The translations under genes were made by a program, and so were the position numbers. Source: Salipiger sp. IMCC34102 (GTDB taxonomy: Bacteria; Pseudomonadota; Alphaproteobacteria; Rhodobacterales; Rhodobacteraceae). Taken from it: DNA of 64,000 bases. Under the pieces are notes generated by a model. It had not been told where the DNA came from, did not search any database, and saw only the letters and a list, made by a program, of their open reading frames with translations. This document shows, piece after piece, positions 1 through 7,801 of this stretch. Numbering within the stretch: the stretch's first letter is position 1; each line of letters starts with the position of its first letter. The stretch spans positions 62,001 through 126,000 of the forward strand of contig NZ_SELQ01000006.1 of NCBI RefSeq assembly GCF_004145405.1. The letters are read 5' to 3'.

Positions 1-1
1 G

Positions 2-247
2 AAGTGGGCCGCGGCGGCTGGAACCGCGCCGGTCTGCGTGGCCAAGGGCACCGACGAGATTGCCGCCCGCATACGGGAAGTGGCGACGGAACACGCCATT
101 CCGATTCATTCCGATCCGCCCACCGCGCGCGCACTCTTCGCGACGACCGAAATTGGACAGGAGATCGCACCGGATCATTACCGTGCCGTGGCCGCGGCGA
201 TACGCTTTGCCGATGACATGCGCCGTCGCATGCGGGGCCGCCGATGA
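2..247 (+). CDS. flhB: Flagellar type III export protein FlhB, C-terminal end (5' end outside window)
   Basis: Only the last ~81 residues are present. They read as the cytoplasmic tail of FlhB: a conserved APVCVAKG segment, then an R-x-x-A-x-x-x-x-I-P-I pattern followed by P-P-x-A-R-A-L and the I-G-x-x-I-x-x-x-x-Y-x-A-V-A helix that close FlhB/YscU proteins. FlhB sits in the inner membrane export gate and its tail switches substrate specificity from rod/hook to filament proteins. The NPTH autocleavage site would lie upstream, outside the window. The stop codon overlaps the start of the next gene (ATGA), so the two are translationally coupled. Confidence 0.85.
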   Translation, partial: KWAAAAGTAPVCVAKGTDEIAARIREVATEHAIPIHSDPPTARALFATTEIGQEIAPDHYRAVAAAIRFADDMRRRMRGRR

Positions 248-636
248 CGCCCCGTCAGGCCGCAGAGCTTGCCCGGATCGCCCAGGTGGCGTTCCAGGCC
301 GATCGCGCCCGGATGGCAAAGGTGCAGCGGGCCGAGCAGCGACTTCGCGCACAGCTTGACGAGATCAAGGCGCAGGAACGTCAGGCCCGCGACCGTGCGG
401 CACAAGCGCCGGACGCTATGGCGTTGGCGGGGGGCGACCGCCTCTGGCACCAGTGGATCGAGGGCCGGCGCACGACCATCCAGACGGAGCTTGCGCAGCT
501 CTTGGCGCGCAAGGCGGATTTGCAGTCAGAGCTGAGAGCTTCGTTCGGACGCAAGGCGGCGGCCGAAGCCCTGGAGGCGCGCGCCGTCACGCTGGTCCAA
601 AAGGACCGAGACCGCCGAAACACATGGTCGGACTAG
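244..636 (+). CDS. FliJ-like coiled-coil flagellar protein (130 aa)
   Basis: A small, charged, Ala/Arg/Gln-rich protein with long uninterrupted helical stretches and no membrane segment, coupled to flhB by an ATGA overlap. Size, position in a flagellar cluster and composition fit a FliJ-type export chaperone, which in other systems escorts unused chaperones to the export gate and contacts FliI and FlhA. Sequence identity to FliJ cannot be judged by eye because FliJ proteins diverge quickly, so the assignment is by context. It ends 20 bases before the convergent fliL stop. Confidence 0.6.
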   Translation: MTPRQAAELARIAQVAFQADRARMAKVQRAEQRLRAQLDEIKAQERQARDRAAQAPDAMALAGGDRLWHQWIEGRRTTIQTELAQLLARKADLQSELRASFGRKAAAEALEARAVTLVQKDRDRRNTWSD

Positions 637-656
637 GTCGACCGTCGGCGCTCGGC

Positions 657-1172
657 TCAGACGTCCTGGCGCACGATATCGAGGACCAGCACGTCGAGGG
701 CCGTCTCTCCGACGATATCCCGGGCAGAGCGTAGCAGATCCTCGCGCAGTACCTGCATCTTGTCGTCGTGTGTATAGTTGCCGGTGAAGCCGCCGATGTT
801 GGCATGGGCGAACATGTCCTGCAGAAGCCGGTCGCGCAGGCGCGGTTCCTTGGCGAAGACTTGGTCCATTTCGCCTTCCGGCACCTCGATGCTGACCGTG
901 ACCAGCATCATGGCCCCCAGCGCCTCGTCCTCGATCACCGGGACGAGGAATTGTTTCTCAAGCAAGGCATATTCCGTCGCCGCCTCCGGTTCGATCGGCA
1001 GGACCGCCTCTGCCGCTTCAGGCCCCGACGGACCGCAGGGGGCAGTGGCTTCGTCGAGTTCCGGCAAGGTTTCGGCTGGGTCTTCGGGTTGCGCGCGTGT
1101 GGCGTAGGCCGCCCCCCCGCCGATGCCTGCACCGACCAAGATCATGCCGAGTGGCAAAAGGAATTTCTTCAT
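657..1172 (-). CDS. fliL: Flagellar basal body-associated protein FliL
   Basis: 171 aa with the FliL layout: a short positively charged N-terminus, one membrane helix (about residues 4-25, Gly/Ala-rich), a variable acidic Pro-rich linker, then a periplasmic domain that starts near FLVPVI and ends with the R-x-x-L-L-x-S-x-R-D-I-V-G helix. FliL surrounds the stator at the basal body and modulates torque. ATG start. It is the last gene of the minus-strand basal-body run; the gap to flgH is 21 bases. Confidence 0.88.
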   Translation of the reverse strand: MKKFLLPLGMILVGAGIGGGAAYATRAQPEDPAETLPELDEATAPCGPSGPEAAEAVLPIEPEAATEYALLEKQFLVPVIEDEALGAMMLVTVSIEVPEGEMDQVFAKEPRLRDRLLQDMFAHANIGGFTGNYTHDDKMQVLREDLLRSARDIVGETALDVLVLDIVRQDV

Positions 1173-1193
1173 CTCGAGGGGTCCTTTCGCGGC

Positions 1194-1925
1194 TTAGAAG
1201 GGGAGCACGGCTTCAAGCGCCTGCTGTCCGTAACGGGGTTGCACGACGTCGGTGATCTGACCGCGCCCACCGTAAGAGATGCGAGCCGAGGCGATCTTGT
1301 CGTAGGTAATCTCGTTCTGGCGGGTGATGTCGGTCGGCCGCACGAAGCCCGAGACCGTCAGCTCGCGCAACTCGAAATTCACGCGCACCTCCTGCTGGCC
1401 GGCGATGGACAGCACGCCGTTGGGCAGCACGTCGACCACCGTGGCGGCGATCCGAAGCTCCAACTGCTCGTTGCGACTGACGGACCCCTGCCCTTGCGCG
1501 CTGGACGAGGATTCGAGGCCCACCGCGCTGCCGAGGGTGGCCCCCTCGGGCAACCTGTCCTCGAGGCTCTGCGGCAGACCGAAGAGGTTCGGCATCCCCA
1601 ACGACTGGCTGGCCGAGCGTGACCGGTCGCCGGAGTTGGTGATCTCGGCGCTGTCGTCGATCTCGATCACGACTGTCAGTATATCGCCCTGCTGCATCGC
1701 GCGACGCTCGCCCAGAAGAGAGCCACGGTCGCTGGTCCAGAGGGAGGCCGTTTCGCCCGGGAAAGACGGCGTGTCGTCTATGGCCTGCGGCAAAGCGTAG
1801 GTCACCATGGCCGTGCGGTCCGCGGTGGCGGCGATCGAGGTCAGTTCCGGCGTGCGTCCGACCTTGGTGGTGGAACAGGCCGCACAGCCCAGCAGGCTGA
1901 GAAGGATCAGGTTACGGCGCAACAT
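1194..1925 (-). CDS. flgH: Flagellar L-ring lipoprotein FlgH
   Basis: Outer-membrane ring subunit, 243 aa from the ATG at 1925. That start is preferred to an upstream in-frame one because it gives a compact lipoprotein signal (M-L-R-R-N then a Leu-rich stretch) with lipobox L-L-G-C and Cys at residue 14. Recognisable FlgH pieces: L-W-x-S-x-x-G-S-L near residue 60, G-D-I-L-T-V-V-I-x-I, the Ser/Gly-rich middle, L-P-N-G-V-L-x-I-x-G-x-x-E-V-R-V-N and the terminal G-R-G-x-I-x-D-V-x-x-P. Its start overlaps the 3' end of flgA by 14 bases, so the genes are coupled. Confidence 0.92.
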   Translation of the reverse strand: MLRRNLILLSLLGCAACSTTKVGRTPELTSIAATADRTAMVTYALPQAIDDTPSFPGETASLWTSDRGSLLGERRAMQQGDILTVVIEIDDSAEITNSGDRSRSASQSLGMPNLFGLPQSLEDRLPEGATLGSAVGLESSSSAQGQGSVSRNEQLELRIAATVVDVLPNGVLSIAGQQEVRVNFELRELTVSGFVRPTDITRQNEITYDKIASARISYGGRGQITDVVQPRYGQQALEAVLPF

Positions 1926-2328
1926 AGGCGGCTCCATCGGCGGAAACGCGGGCGCTGACGGTCGCGCGCGAGGCAAGGTTCATGACGCGCAGGATTTCGC
2001 CTTCCCCCGCGCGGCCGAGCGCCCGTCCTTCCGTGGCGATCCGCAAGCCGCCCACGTCGTAGATAAGCGGCACGATCTGGTTCCGGTCGATCAACGCCGG
2101 CGCGCCGACATCCGCCGGCCGCACGGGGCGGCCCGCGTAAAGCGAGGTCCGCGCCTCCATCCCGATCAGAAGAAGGGGATCGTCTGTGCCACCGGGAACA
2201 TCGATGGCCTGAACCAGAAGGTCGTCGGGTCCGATGAGCGTTTGCGCGGGAATCGTCCGCGCGGCTATGACCGTATCGGCCTGGGCCGGACTGGCGAGCA
2301 AGGTCATCAGGGCAAGCGCACGGATCAT
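1912..2328 (-). CDS. flgA: Flagella basal body P-ring assembly chaperone FlgA
   Basis: 138 aa. Start ATG at 2328 overlaps the flgG stop (ATGA). An N-terminal signal peptide (M-I-R-A-L-A-L-M to A-Q-A) leads to a SAF-domain-like core with A-x-R-T-I-P-A-Q-T-L-I, the Y-A-G-R-P-V-R motif near residue 64, and V-x-x-x-x-R-A-L-G-R-A-G-E-G-E-x-I-R-V-M-N-L near the end. Shorter than enterobacterial FlgA (~220 aa), which is usual for this lineage. It acts in the periplasm to help FlgI assemble the P ring; flgI itself is not in this window. Confidence 0.87.
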   Translation of the reverse strand: MIRALALMTLLASPAQADTVIAARTIPAQTLIGPDDLLVQAIDVPGGTDDPLLLIGMEARTSLYAGRPVRPADVGAPALIDRNQIVPLIYDVGGLRIATEGRALGRAGEGEILRVMNLASRATVSARVSADGAAYVAP

Positions 2329-3110
2329 CGGATCTGCACCATCGCACTGAGCATCTGGTCGCTGGCGGTGATGATCTTGGAGTTCAGCTCGTATCCGCGC
2401 TGGGCCGCGATGAGGTCGGTCACCTCCTTGACCGGATCGACGGAGCTTTCCTCGAGGTAACCTTGGCGGAGGGTGCCAAGGCCGTCCTCCCCCGGGGTCG
2501 CGACCAGCGACGGGCCGGAGGCGTTGGTTTCGAGGAACAGGTTCGAGCCGACCGCCTCCAACCCCTTGGGGTTGGTGAAGTTGGCCAGGGACAGCTGACC
2601 GAGGGCGGCGGGCTGCACGTCGCCCAGGAAATAGGCCCAAACTTCGCCTTGGGCATTGATCGACAGGCTGCGCACATCCTCGGGAACGGTGATGTCGGGG
2701 ACGACGGGGTGGCCGTCGGCGGTCACGAGCTGTCCTTCCCCGGTCAGCTTCAAGGCGCCGTCGCGGGTGTAGGCTGCGGTGCCATCGGGAAGGGTGACCT
2801 CGAGGTAGCCGGCCCCTTCGATGGCGATGTCCAGCTCCCCGCCGGTGGCCGCCAGCGAGCCCTGTTCCAGCATCATGCTGACGGACGTCGGCCGCACGCC
2901 CAGGCCCAGTTGGATGCCCGTCGGCAGGATCGCCCCGTTCGAGGCGTTGATCGTACCCGGACGGGCCATCTGCTGATAGTGCAGGTCGGCGAATTCGGCC
3001 CGGCGGGCGTTGTAGCCGGTGGTCGACATGTTCGCGAGGTTGTTCGATATGACCTCGACCCGCATCTGCTGGGCGGTCATGCCTGCGGCGGCGATCTGTA
3101 AGGCGCGCAT
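2325..3110 (-). CDS. flgG: Flagellar distal rod protein FlgG
   Basis: 261 aa, the normal length for FlgG. Start ATG at 3110 gives the canonical opening M-R-A-L-x-I-A-A-A-G-M; an upstream in-frame start would add 19 residues that do not resemble the family. The N-terminal rod motif S-N-N-L-A-N-x-S-T-T-G-Y is at about residues 25-36 and the C-terminal helix with D-L-I-A-A-Q-R-G-Y-E-L-N-S-K is near the end. FlgG polymerises into the distal rod that crosses the P and L rings. Confidence 0.95.
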   Translation of the reverse strand: MRALQIAAAGMTAQQMRVEVISNNLANMSTTGYNARRAEFADLHYQQMARPGTINASNGAILPTGIQLGLGVRPTSVSMMLEQGSLAATGGELDIAIEGAGYLEVTLPDGTAAYTRDGALKLTGEGQLVTADGHPVVPDITVPEDVRSLSINAQGEVWAYFLGDVQPAALGQLSLANFTNPKGLEAVGSNLFLETNASGPSLVATPGEDGLGTLRQGYLEESSVDPVKEVTDLIAAQRGYELNSKIITASDQMLSAMVQIR

Positions 3111-3126
3111 TACACGTCTCCTGTAG

Positions 3127-3843
3127 TTAGCGGCCCATGGCCTGGATGACGCCGCGGATGCGGTCATCCTCGAGTTGCATGAAGCTTTGGCCCAGCTCGT
3201 AGGCGCGCTGCACCTCGATCATGCGGGACATCTGAAGGATCGGGTTCACGTTGCTGACTTCGAGGAACCCTTGAAGCACGCGGGCCTGCGGGGCGGGTTC
3301 GACGCCCGCTGGCGCGTCGAACAGGGTGCCGGTCTGGCGGCGCAGCTCGTCGGGATCGAGCGGCACCACGAGGCCGATCTGCCCGATCGCGCGCCCCTCG
3401 GCGCTGATCGTGCCGTCCGCGGAAATGCCCACCGGACCCGCATCGTTCGGCACGAAGACCGGCGCGCCGCCCACGTCGAGAACCGGGTCCCCGTCCGACG
3501 TCATCAGCGTGCCGAACCCGTCCGAGGTAAAATGCCCTGCGCGGGTCAGGCGCGGTCCCTCTGCCGTTTCGACCAGGAAATATCCGTCCCCCTCGATCGC
3601 CAGGTCGAAGGTCCCGTCGGTCCGTGACAGCGTGCCCTGTGCCTGGTTCGTCGACTTGATCCGGGCGGCAGCCATCGACAGGTCCCCGCGTTCGTGATCG
3701 AGGCTGCTGATGTATTCGGAAAAGACCATGCCTTCGGCCTTGAACCCCGTGGTCGAGGCATTCGCCACGTTGTTGGCCACGATCCGCATTTCCGACAGAA
3801 GGCCGCTCTGGCGGGTGAGGACGGCATAGGTCGCGTTGTCCAT
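3127..3843 (-). CDS. flgF: Flagellar proximal rod protein FlgF
   Basis: 238 aa. Has the flagellar rod N-terminus (V-A-N-N-V-A-N-A-S-T-T-G-F at about 22-34) and the C-terminal M-I-E-V-Q-R-A-Y-E-L-G helix shared with FlgG and FlgE. The body (D-L-A-I-E-G-D-G-Y-F-L-V, then T-R-A-G-H-F) is typical of FlgF. It is a proximal rod subunit exported through the flagellar secretion gate. Sixteen bases separate it from flgG, and four from fliQ. Confidence 0.93.
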   Translation of the reverse strand: MDNATYAVLTRQSGLLSEMRIVANNVANASTTGFKAEGMVFSEYISSLDHERGDLSMAAARIKSTNQAQGTLSRTDGTFDLAIEGDGYFLVETAEGPRLTRAGHFTSDGFGTLMTSDGDPVLDVGGAPVFVPNDAGPVGISADGTISAEGRAIGQIGLVVPLDPDELRRQTGTLFDAPAGVEPAPQARVLQGFLEVSNVNPILQMSRMIEVQRAYELGQSFMQLEDDRIRGVIQAMGR

Positions 3844-3846
3844 CGG

Positions 3847-4116
3847 TCAGCCTCCGGCGATGGTGGGAACGAGAGCGATCTGGAAGAAGCTCACCAGCCG
3901 CTCGGTCATGAATGCCATCGTGATCCAGAACACACCGACGATGGCGGCGAGTTTCGGCACGAAGGTCAGCGTCATTTCCTGAATGGACGTCAGCGCCTGG
4001 AAAAGGCCGATCGCCAGTCCGACGATCAATGCCACGCTCAGGATCGGCACAGAGATCGACAGGCCGATCCACAGTCCCTGCCGAAGCGTGTCGTAGAACT
4101 CGGACGCGGTCAGCAT
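3847..4116 (-). CDS. fliQ: Flagellar export gate membrane protein FliQ
   Basis: 89 aa, the exact FliQ size, with two hydrophobic helices (about residues 15-40 and 50-75). Conserved features are the I-S-V-P-I-L-x-V-A-L-I-V-G-L-x-I-G-L-F-Q-A-L-T-S-I-Q-E-M-T-L-T-F-V-P-K pattern (split here into its parts: helix 1, then QALTSIQEMTLTFVPK). FliQ forms the export gate with FliP and FliR in the inner membrane. Start overlaps the fliE stop (ATGA). Confidence 0.94.
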   Translation of the reverse strand: MLTASEFYDTLRQGLWIGLSISVPILSVALIVGLAIGLFQALTSIQEMTLTFVPKLAAIVGVFWITMAFMTERLVSFFQIALVPTIAGG

Positions 4117-4397
4117 CAGATCGGCATCCGCAGGATTTCCTGGTAGGCCTCGACCACCTTGTCGCGCACCGTTACCGCGGTCTGGACCGCCAGTTCGGTC
4201 TGCGCCAGGGCCTGCACCAGGCTGTGCGGATCGCCGCCCCCGGTCATCGAGGACATCGCCTGCTGTTCGGACGCCTGCAGCGTGGACATGAAGTCCTGCG
4301 CCGCCCCCGCCATCTGCGCGGCCGCACCGGGTTCGGGTTTTGCAGCGGCAAGGTTGCTCGCGTAGTTCTGCGCGACGAGCGTGTTCCGGATATCCAT
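4116..4397 (-). CDS. fliE: Flagellar hook-basal body protein FliE
   Basis: 93 aa with the FliE C-terminal pattern: D-P-H-S-L-V-Q-A-L-A-Q, then A-V-Q-T-A-V-T-V-R-D-K and V-x-A-Y-Q-E-I-L-R-M-P-I at the very end. FliE is the junction between the MS ring and the rod. It lies between fliQ and flgC, as in many alphaproteobacterial clusters; the 26-base gap to flgC leaves room for its own ribosome binding site (AAAAGAGG just before the ATG). Confidence 0.93.
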   Translation of the reverse strand: MDIRNTLVAQNYASNLAAAKPEPGAAAQMAGAAQDFMSTLQASEQQAMSSMTGGGDPHSLVQALAQTELAVQTAVTVRDKVVEAYQEILRMPI

Positions 4398-4423
4398 GTC
4401 GATACCTCTTTTGCTTGATGTTT

Positions 4424-4804
4424 CTATCTGCGGAGAAGGTCGAGAAGGCCCTGGTTCATCTGGCGAACCTGATCGAACATCTTGAGGTTGGCTTCGTAGC
4501 TGCGCTGGGCTTCGCGTGCGTCCGTGACCTCCATCAGAAGGTTCACGTTCGACCCCTCGTAGTAGCCGCGTTCGTCGGCCATGACGTGGCCCGGGTCGTA
4601 GACCTGCGGCAGAGGCGTGCGGTCCAGTTCCATCCGGCCCACGCGCACGGCGCCGCTGTCGCGGACCGCCTCGAACGAGATGGTCTTGCGGCGGAAACCC
4701 GGCGTGTCGGCATTGGCGATGTTCTCGGACACGTGGCGCAGGCGGGCGGCCTGCGCGCGCATGCCGCTGGTGATGATGGACCGTGCATCGGCGAAATCAG
4801 TCAT
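4424..4804 (-). CDS. flgC: Flagellar proximal rod protein FlgC
   Basis: 126 aa proximal rod subunit. Motifs seen: S-E-N-I-A-N-A-D-T-P-G-F-R-R-K at about 26-40, the D-P-x-H-x-x-A-D-E-x-G-Y region with S-N-V-N-L-L-M-E-V-T-D (about 75-100), and the closing A-x-R-S-Y-E-A-N-L-K-M helix. Located 9 bases after flgB in the same direction, the usual flgB-flgC pair. Confidence 0.94.
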   Translation of the reverse strand: MTDFADARSIITSGMRAQAARLRHVSENIANADTPGFRRKTISFEAVRDSGAVRVGRMELDRTPLPQVYDPGHVMADERGYYEGSNVNLLMEVTDAREAQRSYEANLKMFDQVRQMNQGLLDLLRR

Positions 4805-4813
4805 GGTCGCCCC

Positions 4814-5194
4814 CTATCGCCCGATGCTGGTCCGCAGGACCGTCATCGCGTGGCCGTAGACCGTCAGGGCGCGCCGGTGATCGCTCGCCACCTCTGCCGC
4901 GCCCAGAAGTTCATCCTCGAGCGAGACGGTGTTGCCATTGGGGGATGGTTCGCTGCCGCTGTCGACCAGCCGGGCCCGCCCGGTGACGTCCTCGCGGATC
5001 ATGTGCGTCGGACGCGTGGTGCGCTGCGTGATTCCGCTCATGCCGCCAAGCGTATCGGTAAAGGATTCCAGGCTTTGCGCGCGGTAGCCCGGCGTGTCGG
5101 CATTGGCGATGTTGCGCGCGATCTGGGCCTGTGCCTGACCGGCGTGGCGCGCCATGTCGGCGGACAGCCTGAAGACTGCGAGCGGTTCGTTCAT
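4814..5194 (-). CDS. flgB: Flagellar proximal rod protein FlgB
   Basis: 126 aa from the ATG at 5194, which is preceded by AAGGGAGA at proper distance; a further upstream start is less plausible. Carries the rod motif A-R-N-I-A-N-A-D-T-P-G-Y-R-A near residue 26-39 and a C-terminal rod helix. First gene of the minus-strand basal-body operon flgB-flgC-fliE-fliQ-flgF-flgG-flgA-flgH-fliL, so the promoter should lie in the gap shared with fliI. Confidence 0.93.
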   Translation of the reverse strand: MNEPLAVFRLSADMARHAGQAQAQIARNIANADTPGYRAQSLESFTDTLGGMSGITQRTTRPTHMIREDVTGRARLVDSGSEPSPNGNTVSLEDELLGAAEVASDHRRALTVYGHAMTVLRTSIGR

Positions 5195-5276
5195 CGGGGA
5201 TTCTCCCTTTTGGCGATGCACGAAGGATTAAGGGTGATTCCTTAAAAGAAGGTGAGTTGAGCCGAGGAAATCGACC
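5195..5276. promoter_or_regulatory. Divergent flgB / fliI intergenic region
   Basis: 82 bases between two divergent flagellar genes must hold both start signals. It contains an imperfect symmetric stretch with AAGGA and TCCTT arms 11 bases apart (about 5224-5244) and two TTAA tetramers separated by 10 bases. The latter is not the TTAA-N7-TTAA spacing of a CtrA site. No confident -10/-35 or sigma-54 element was found. Confidence 0.4.
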
Positions 5277-6593
5277 ATGACCGATCCATTCGACCTGCTG
5301 GGCCGCGCCCTGAGCGATCTTGATTGCCGGTCGCCCGGCGCGCGGATCACCGCGGTCGGGGGGGCAAGCGTGACCGTGGAAGGGTTCGGTCGCCTTCCGC
5401 GACTTGGCGACCGATTGCGCGTCCTGACGCCCGCGGCGGCGGTCATGGCGGAGGTCGTCAAGCTCGACGAAAAGCGCGTCGAGGCCATCGTGGAGGGAAC
5501 CACCGCCGGGCTGCACGTGGGCCAGACGGTCGCCCATGTCGGGCGGCCCAGGCTGCGGCCGGGGGACCATTGGATCGGTCGCGTGGTCGATCCTGACGGT
5601 GCGCCGCTCGACGGTCGCCCCCTGCTGCCGGGCGCAGAGGCGGTCGAGGTCCGCCGCGACCCGCCTGCGGCCCACGGACGGCGTGGCTTTGGGCCCCGCC
5701 TGAGCACCGGCGTGGCGGCGCTGAACACGGTGCTGCCCCTCGTGCGCGGCCAGCGGATCGGCATCTTCGCGGGCTCCGGCGTCGGAAAATCGACCTTGCT
5801 GGGCAACCTCGCCCGCGGGGTCGAGGCCGACGTGATCGTCATTGCACTGGTGGGGGAACGTGGGCGCGAAGTGCAGGATTTCGTGGCCAACGTCCTTGGC
5901 CCGGAGGGGATGGCGCGCAGCGTCCTGGTCGCCGCGACCTCGGACCGGGCGCCACAGGTCCGGCGGCGCTGCGCCCAAACCGCGACGGCCGTGGCCGAGC
6001 ACTTTCGGGACCGTGGCCAGCAAGTGCTTCTCCTGATCGATTCGGTGACGCGTTTCTGCGAAGCGCATCGCGAAGTGACCGTCGCCGCAGGAGAGACGGC
6101 AAACCTGCGCGGACATCCCGCTTCCACCGCCGGAATGGTGGCGCATCTGTGCGAACGGGCAGGCCCCGGGACGGCAGAGATGGGCGACATCACGGCGATC
6201 TACACCGTGCTCGTCGCCGGCTCCGACATGGAGGAGCCGGTCGCGGACATGCTGCGCGGGGTTCTCGATGGCCACATCGTGCTTTCCCGCGAGATCGCGG
6301 AACGCGGCCAGTTTCCCGCCATCGACGTCCCCCGCAGCGTGTCCCGTTCCTTGCCGGACGCGGCCAACCGGGCCGAGAACGAAACGATCCGGGAGGTCCG
6401 CCGCGCCCTGTCCCTTCACGCCGAATCCGAGATGATGATCCGCGCGGGGCTGTATCAGGCCGGATCGGATCCGGCGCTGGACCATGCGGTCGCCATCAAG
6501 GAACAGCTCGATGCGTTCTTGTCGATCATCGACAAATGCACACCGGAAATCCACTTCCGCCAACTCAGAAAGGCGCTGTCAGAATCCCGGTGA
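5277..6593 (+). CDS. fliI: Flagellum-specific export ATPase FliI
   Basis: 438 aa, the standard FliI length. Walker A G-S-G-V-G-K-S-T is at about residues 164-171; the F1-type A-L-V-G-E-R-G-R-E-V motif follows; the Walker B segment L-L-L-I-D-S-V-T-R is near residue 250, followed by a Q/A-rich catalytic stretch and D-G-H-I-V-L-S-R (about 345). FliI forms a hexamer at the base of the export gate and uses ATP to unload chaperoned flagellar substrates. GAGGAAA precedes the ATG. It is transcribed alone in this segment and its last 15 bases overlap the end of the convergent DUF1217 gene. Confidence 0.96.
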   Translation: MTDPFDLLGRALSDLDCRSPGARITAVGGASVTVEGFGRLPRLGDRLRVLTPAAAVMAEVVKLDEKRVEAIVEGTTAGLHVGQTVAHVGRPRLRPGDHWIGRVVDPDGAPLDGRPLLPGAEAVEVRRDPPAAHGRRGFGPRLSTGVAALNTVLPLVRGQRIGIFAGSGVGKSTLLGNLARGVEADVIVIALVGERGREVQDFVANVLGPEGMARSVLVAATSDRAPQVRRRCAQTATAVAEHFRDRGQQVLLLIDSVTRFCEAHREVTVAAGETANLRGHPASTAGMVAHLCERAGPGTAEMGDITAIYTVLVAGSDMEEPVADMLRGVLDGHIVLSREIAERGQFPAIDVPRSVSRSLPDAANRAENETIREVRRALSLHAESEMMIRAGLYQAGSDPALDHAVAIKEQLDAFLSIIDKCTPEIHFRQLRKALSESR

Positions 6594-7397
6594 AAGGAGC
6601 GGCTTGCGCGGAATGGCCTGGACAAGCGCCAGGGCGACGGTCGCGCCGTTGGCCTGTGCCACCCGGGCGGCCTCCGAGCGGACGAGGAACAGGCGCACCA
6701 GGTCCTCCTGCGTCTTGTCGCTTTGCAGGTCGGCGACTTGATCGGTGCCGAACGTCTTCTTCGCGCTGGTCTTGAAGGCCTCGAGCTGCAGGTCGATGTC
6801 GATCTGCGCCAGCGAACCGGGCAGGTTCAGAGCCTTCTCCATGACGGCGCGCACGGGGGGATCGCCCATGATGGCAAACCAGCGACCGTCGTTCGTCCTG
6901 GTTTTCTCGACGATCTGCGACAGGCCCGTGCCGAGGTTCAGCGCGCTGCGCATGTCGTTGTCCTGCGCCCCGACGGCGCGTTCGAACTGCTGACGTTCGA
7001 ACTGGCTCACCATCCGGTCCGCGAACCCCGGATCGCCCGTGCGCACACCAAGGGAGGACCCGAACCCGAAGGCATCGCTCAACCGACGGTAACGGTCGTC
7101 CGACAGGCGGCTGGCCAGGCTCTCGCGGCTTTCGGTCCCTTCCGAGAGGATCTTCTGGATGAAGAACGTGTTGTCCAGATCCTCGTCCAGCCCGAAGGCG
7201 CCCAGCGCCACCTGCAAGAGCTGACGGTCCTTGACCAGATCCTCTGCCGTGGTGATGTCCGCAATCCGCTCGCGGAAATGATCGGTCTGTCGTTCGATCC
7301 GCGGGGAAGCGGCAAACGTCTCCTGCTGGGTGTCCAGCGTGCGTTGCAGGAAGGTCCAGCCGACATACCCGGTCAGGGGAAGGATCGGCTGGAACAT
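6579..7397 (-). CDS. DUF1217-type flagellar protein (272 aa)
   Basis: Start ATG at 7397 overlaps the flbT stop (ATGA). The protein begins F-Q-P-I-L-P-L-T-G-Y-V-G-W-x-F-L and is largely helical. The text matches what I remember of the DUF1217 family, which occurs in alphaproteobacterial flagellar clusters; an early segment F-x-E-R-I-A-D-I-x-x-A-E-D-L-V-x-D-R-x-L-L-x-V-A-L-x-A-F-G-L is typical, and repeats of F-G-L-D-E-D-L/N-x-x-F-I-x-K-I-L occur. The function is not established; coupling with flbT and flaF suggests a role in flagellin expression or filament assembly. Confidence 0.75.
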   Translation of the reverse strand: MFQPILPLTGYVGWTFLQRTLDTQQETFAASPRIERQTDHFRERIADITTAEDLVKDRQLLQVALGAFGLDEDLDNTFFIQKILSEGTESRESLASRLSDDRYRRLSDAFGFGSSLGVRTGDPGFADRMVSQFERQQFERAVGAQDNDMRSALNLGTGLSQIVEKTRTNDGRWFAIMGDPPVRAVMEKALNLPGSLAQIDIDLQLEAFKTSAKKTFGTDQVADLQSDKTQEDLVRLFLVRSEAARVAQANGATVALALVQAIPRKPLLSPGF

Positions 7398-7801
7398 CAG
7401 CTCGCCCGCCCGGCCATGAGCGTGGTTTCGATGTCGAGCAAGCCGCGCAAGGACTTGAGGACGCGGTAGAAGTCGCCCTCTTCCAGCGCCTTGCTGGCGG
7501 CGGTCAGGCAGTCCTGCCCCTCGTGCCCGCAGAGTGCGGCCTTGAGTTGCGCTATTCCCTGGCGCAATTGCGCGGTGGAGGCTTCGATGCCGACGTCGCC
7601 GGACAACACGAGCTGGGCGATGTAGCACACCCGGCGGACGGGTGTGTTCGCCTCGTCCGGGCGGATCGCGTCGCGCAGGCGCAGGATGTTGGCATTGGGT
7701 GTGACGATCGACAGCTTGCTGCGGCGATGCCCGTTCTCGATGACGGCGCCGTTGATCAGCACGCGCTCGTAGGGGCTGAGTTTCAGGACAAGGCCCGACA
7801 T
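7397..7801 (-). CDS. flbT: Flagellin post-transcriptional repressor FlbT
   Basis: 134 aa. Opens with L-V-L-K-L-S-P-Y-E-R-V-L-I-N-G-A-V-I-E-N and contains D-x-N-I-L-R-x-R-D-A-I-like and R-R-V-C-Y-I-A-Q-L-V-L-S-G patterns typical of FlbT. In Caulobacter FlbT binds the 5' untranslated leader of flagellin mRNA and destabilises it until the hook is finished. It lies in a tight row with flaF and fliC, and both its start and stop overlap neighbours by four bases. Confidence 0.92.
   Translation of the reverse strand: MSGLVLKLSPYERVLINGAVIENGHRRSKLSIVTPNANILRLRDAIRPDEANTPVRRVCYIAQLVLSGDVGIEASTAQLRQGIAQLKAALCGHEGQDCLTAASKALEEGDFYRVLKSLRGLLDIETTLMAGRAS

Noticed and set aside
5225-5250. CtrA site between flgB and fliI
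   Set aside because: The TTAA pair is 10 bases apart, not 7, and the fuller consensus is absent.
4911-6563. Long minus-strand frame (550 aa) opposite fliI
   Set aside because: GC-rich shadow of the well-supported fliI gene; composition not protein-like.
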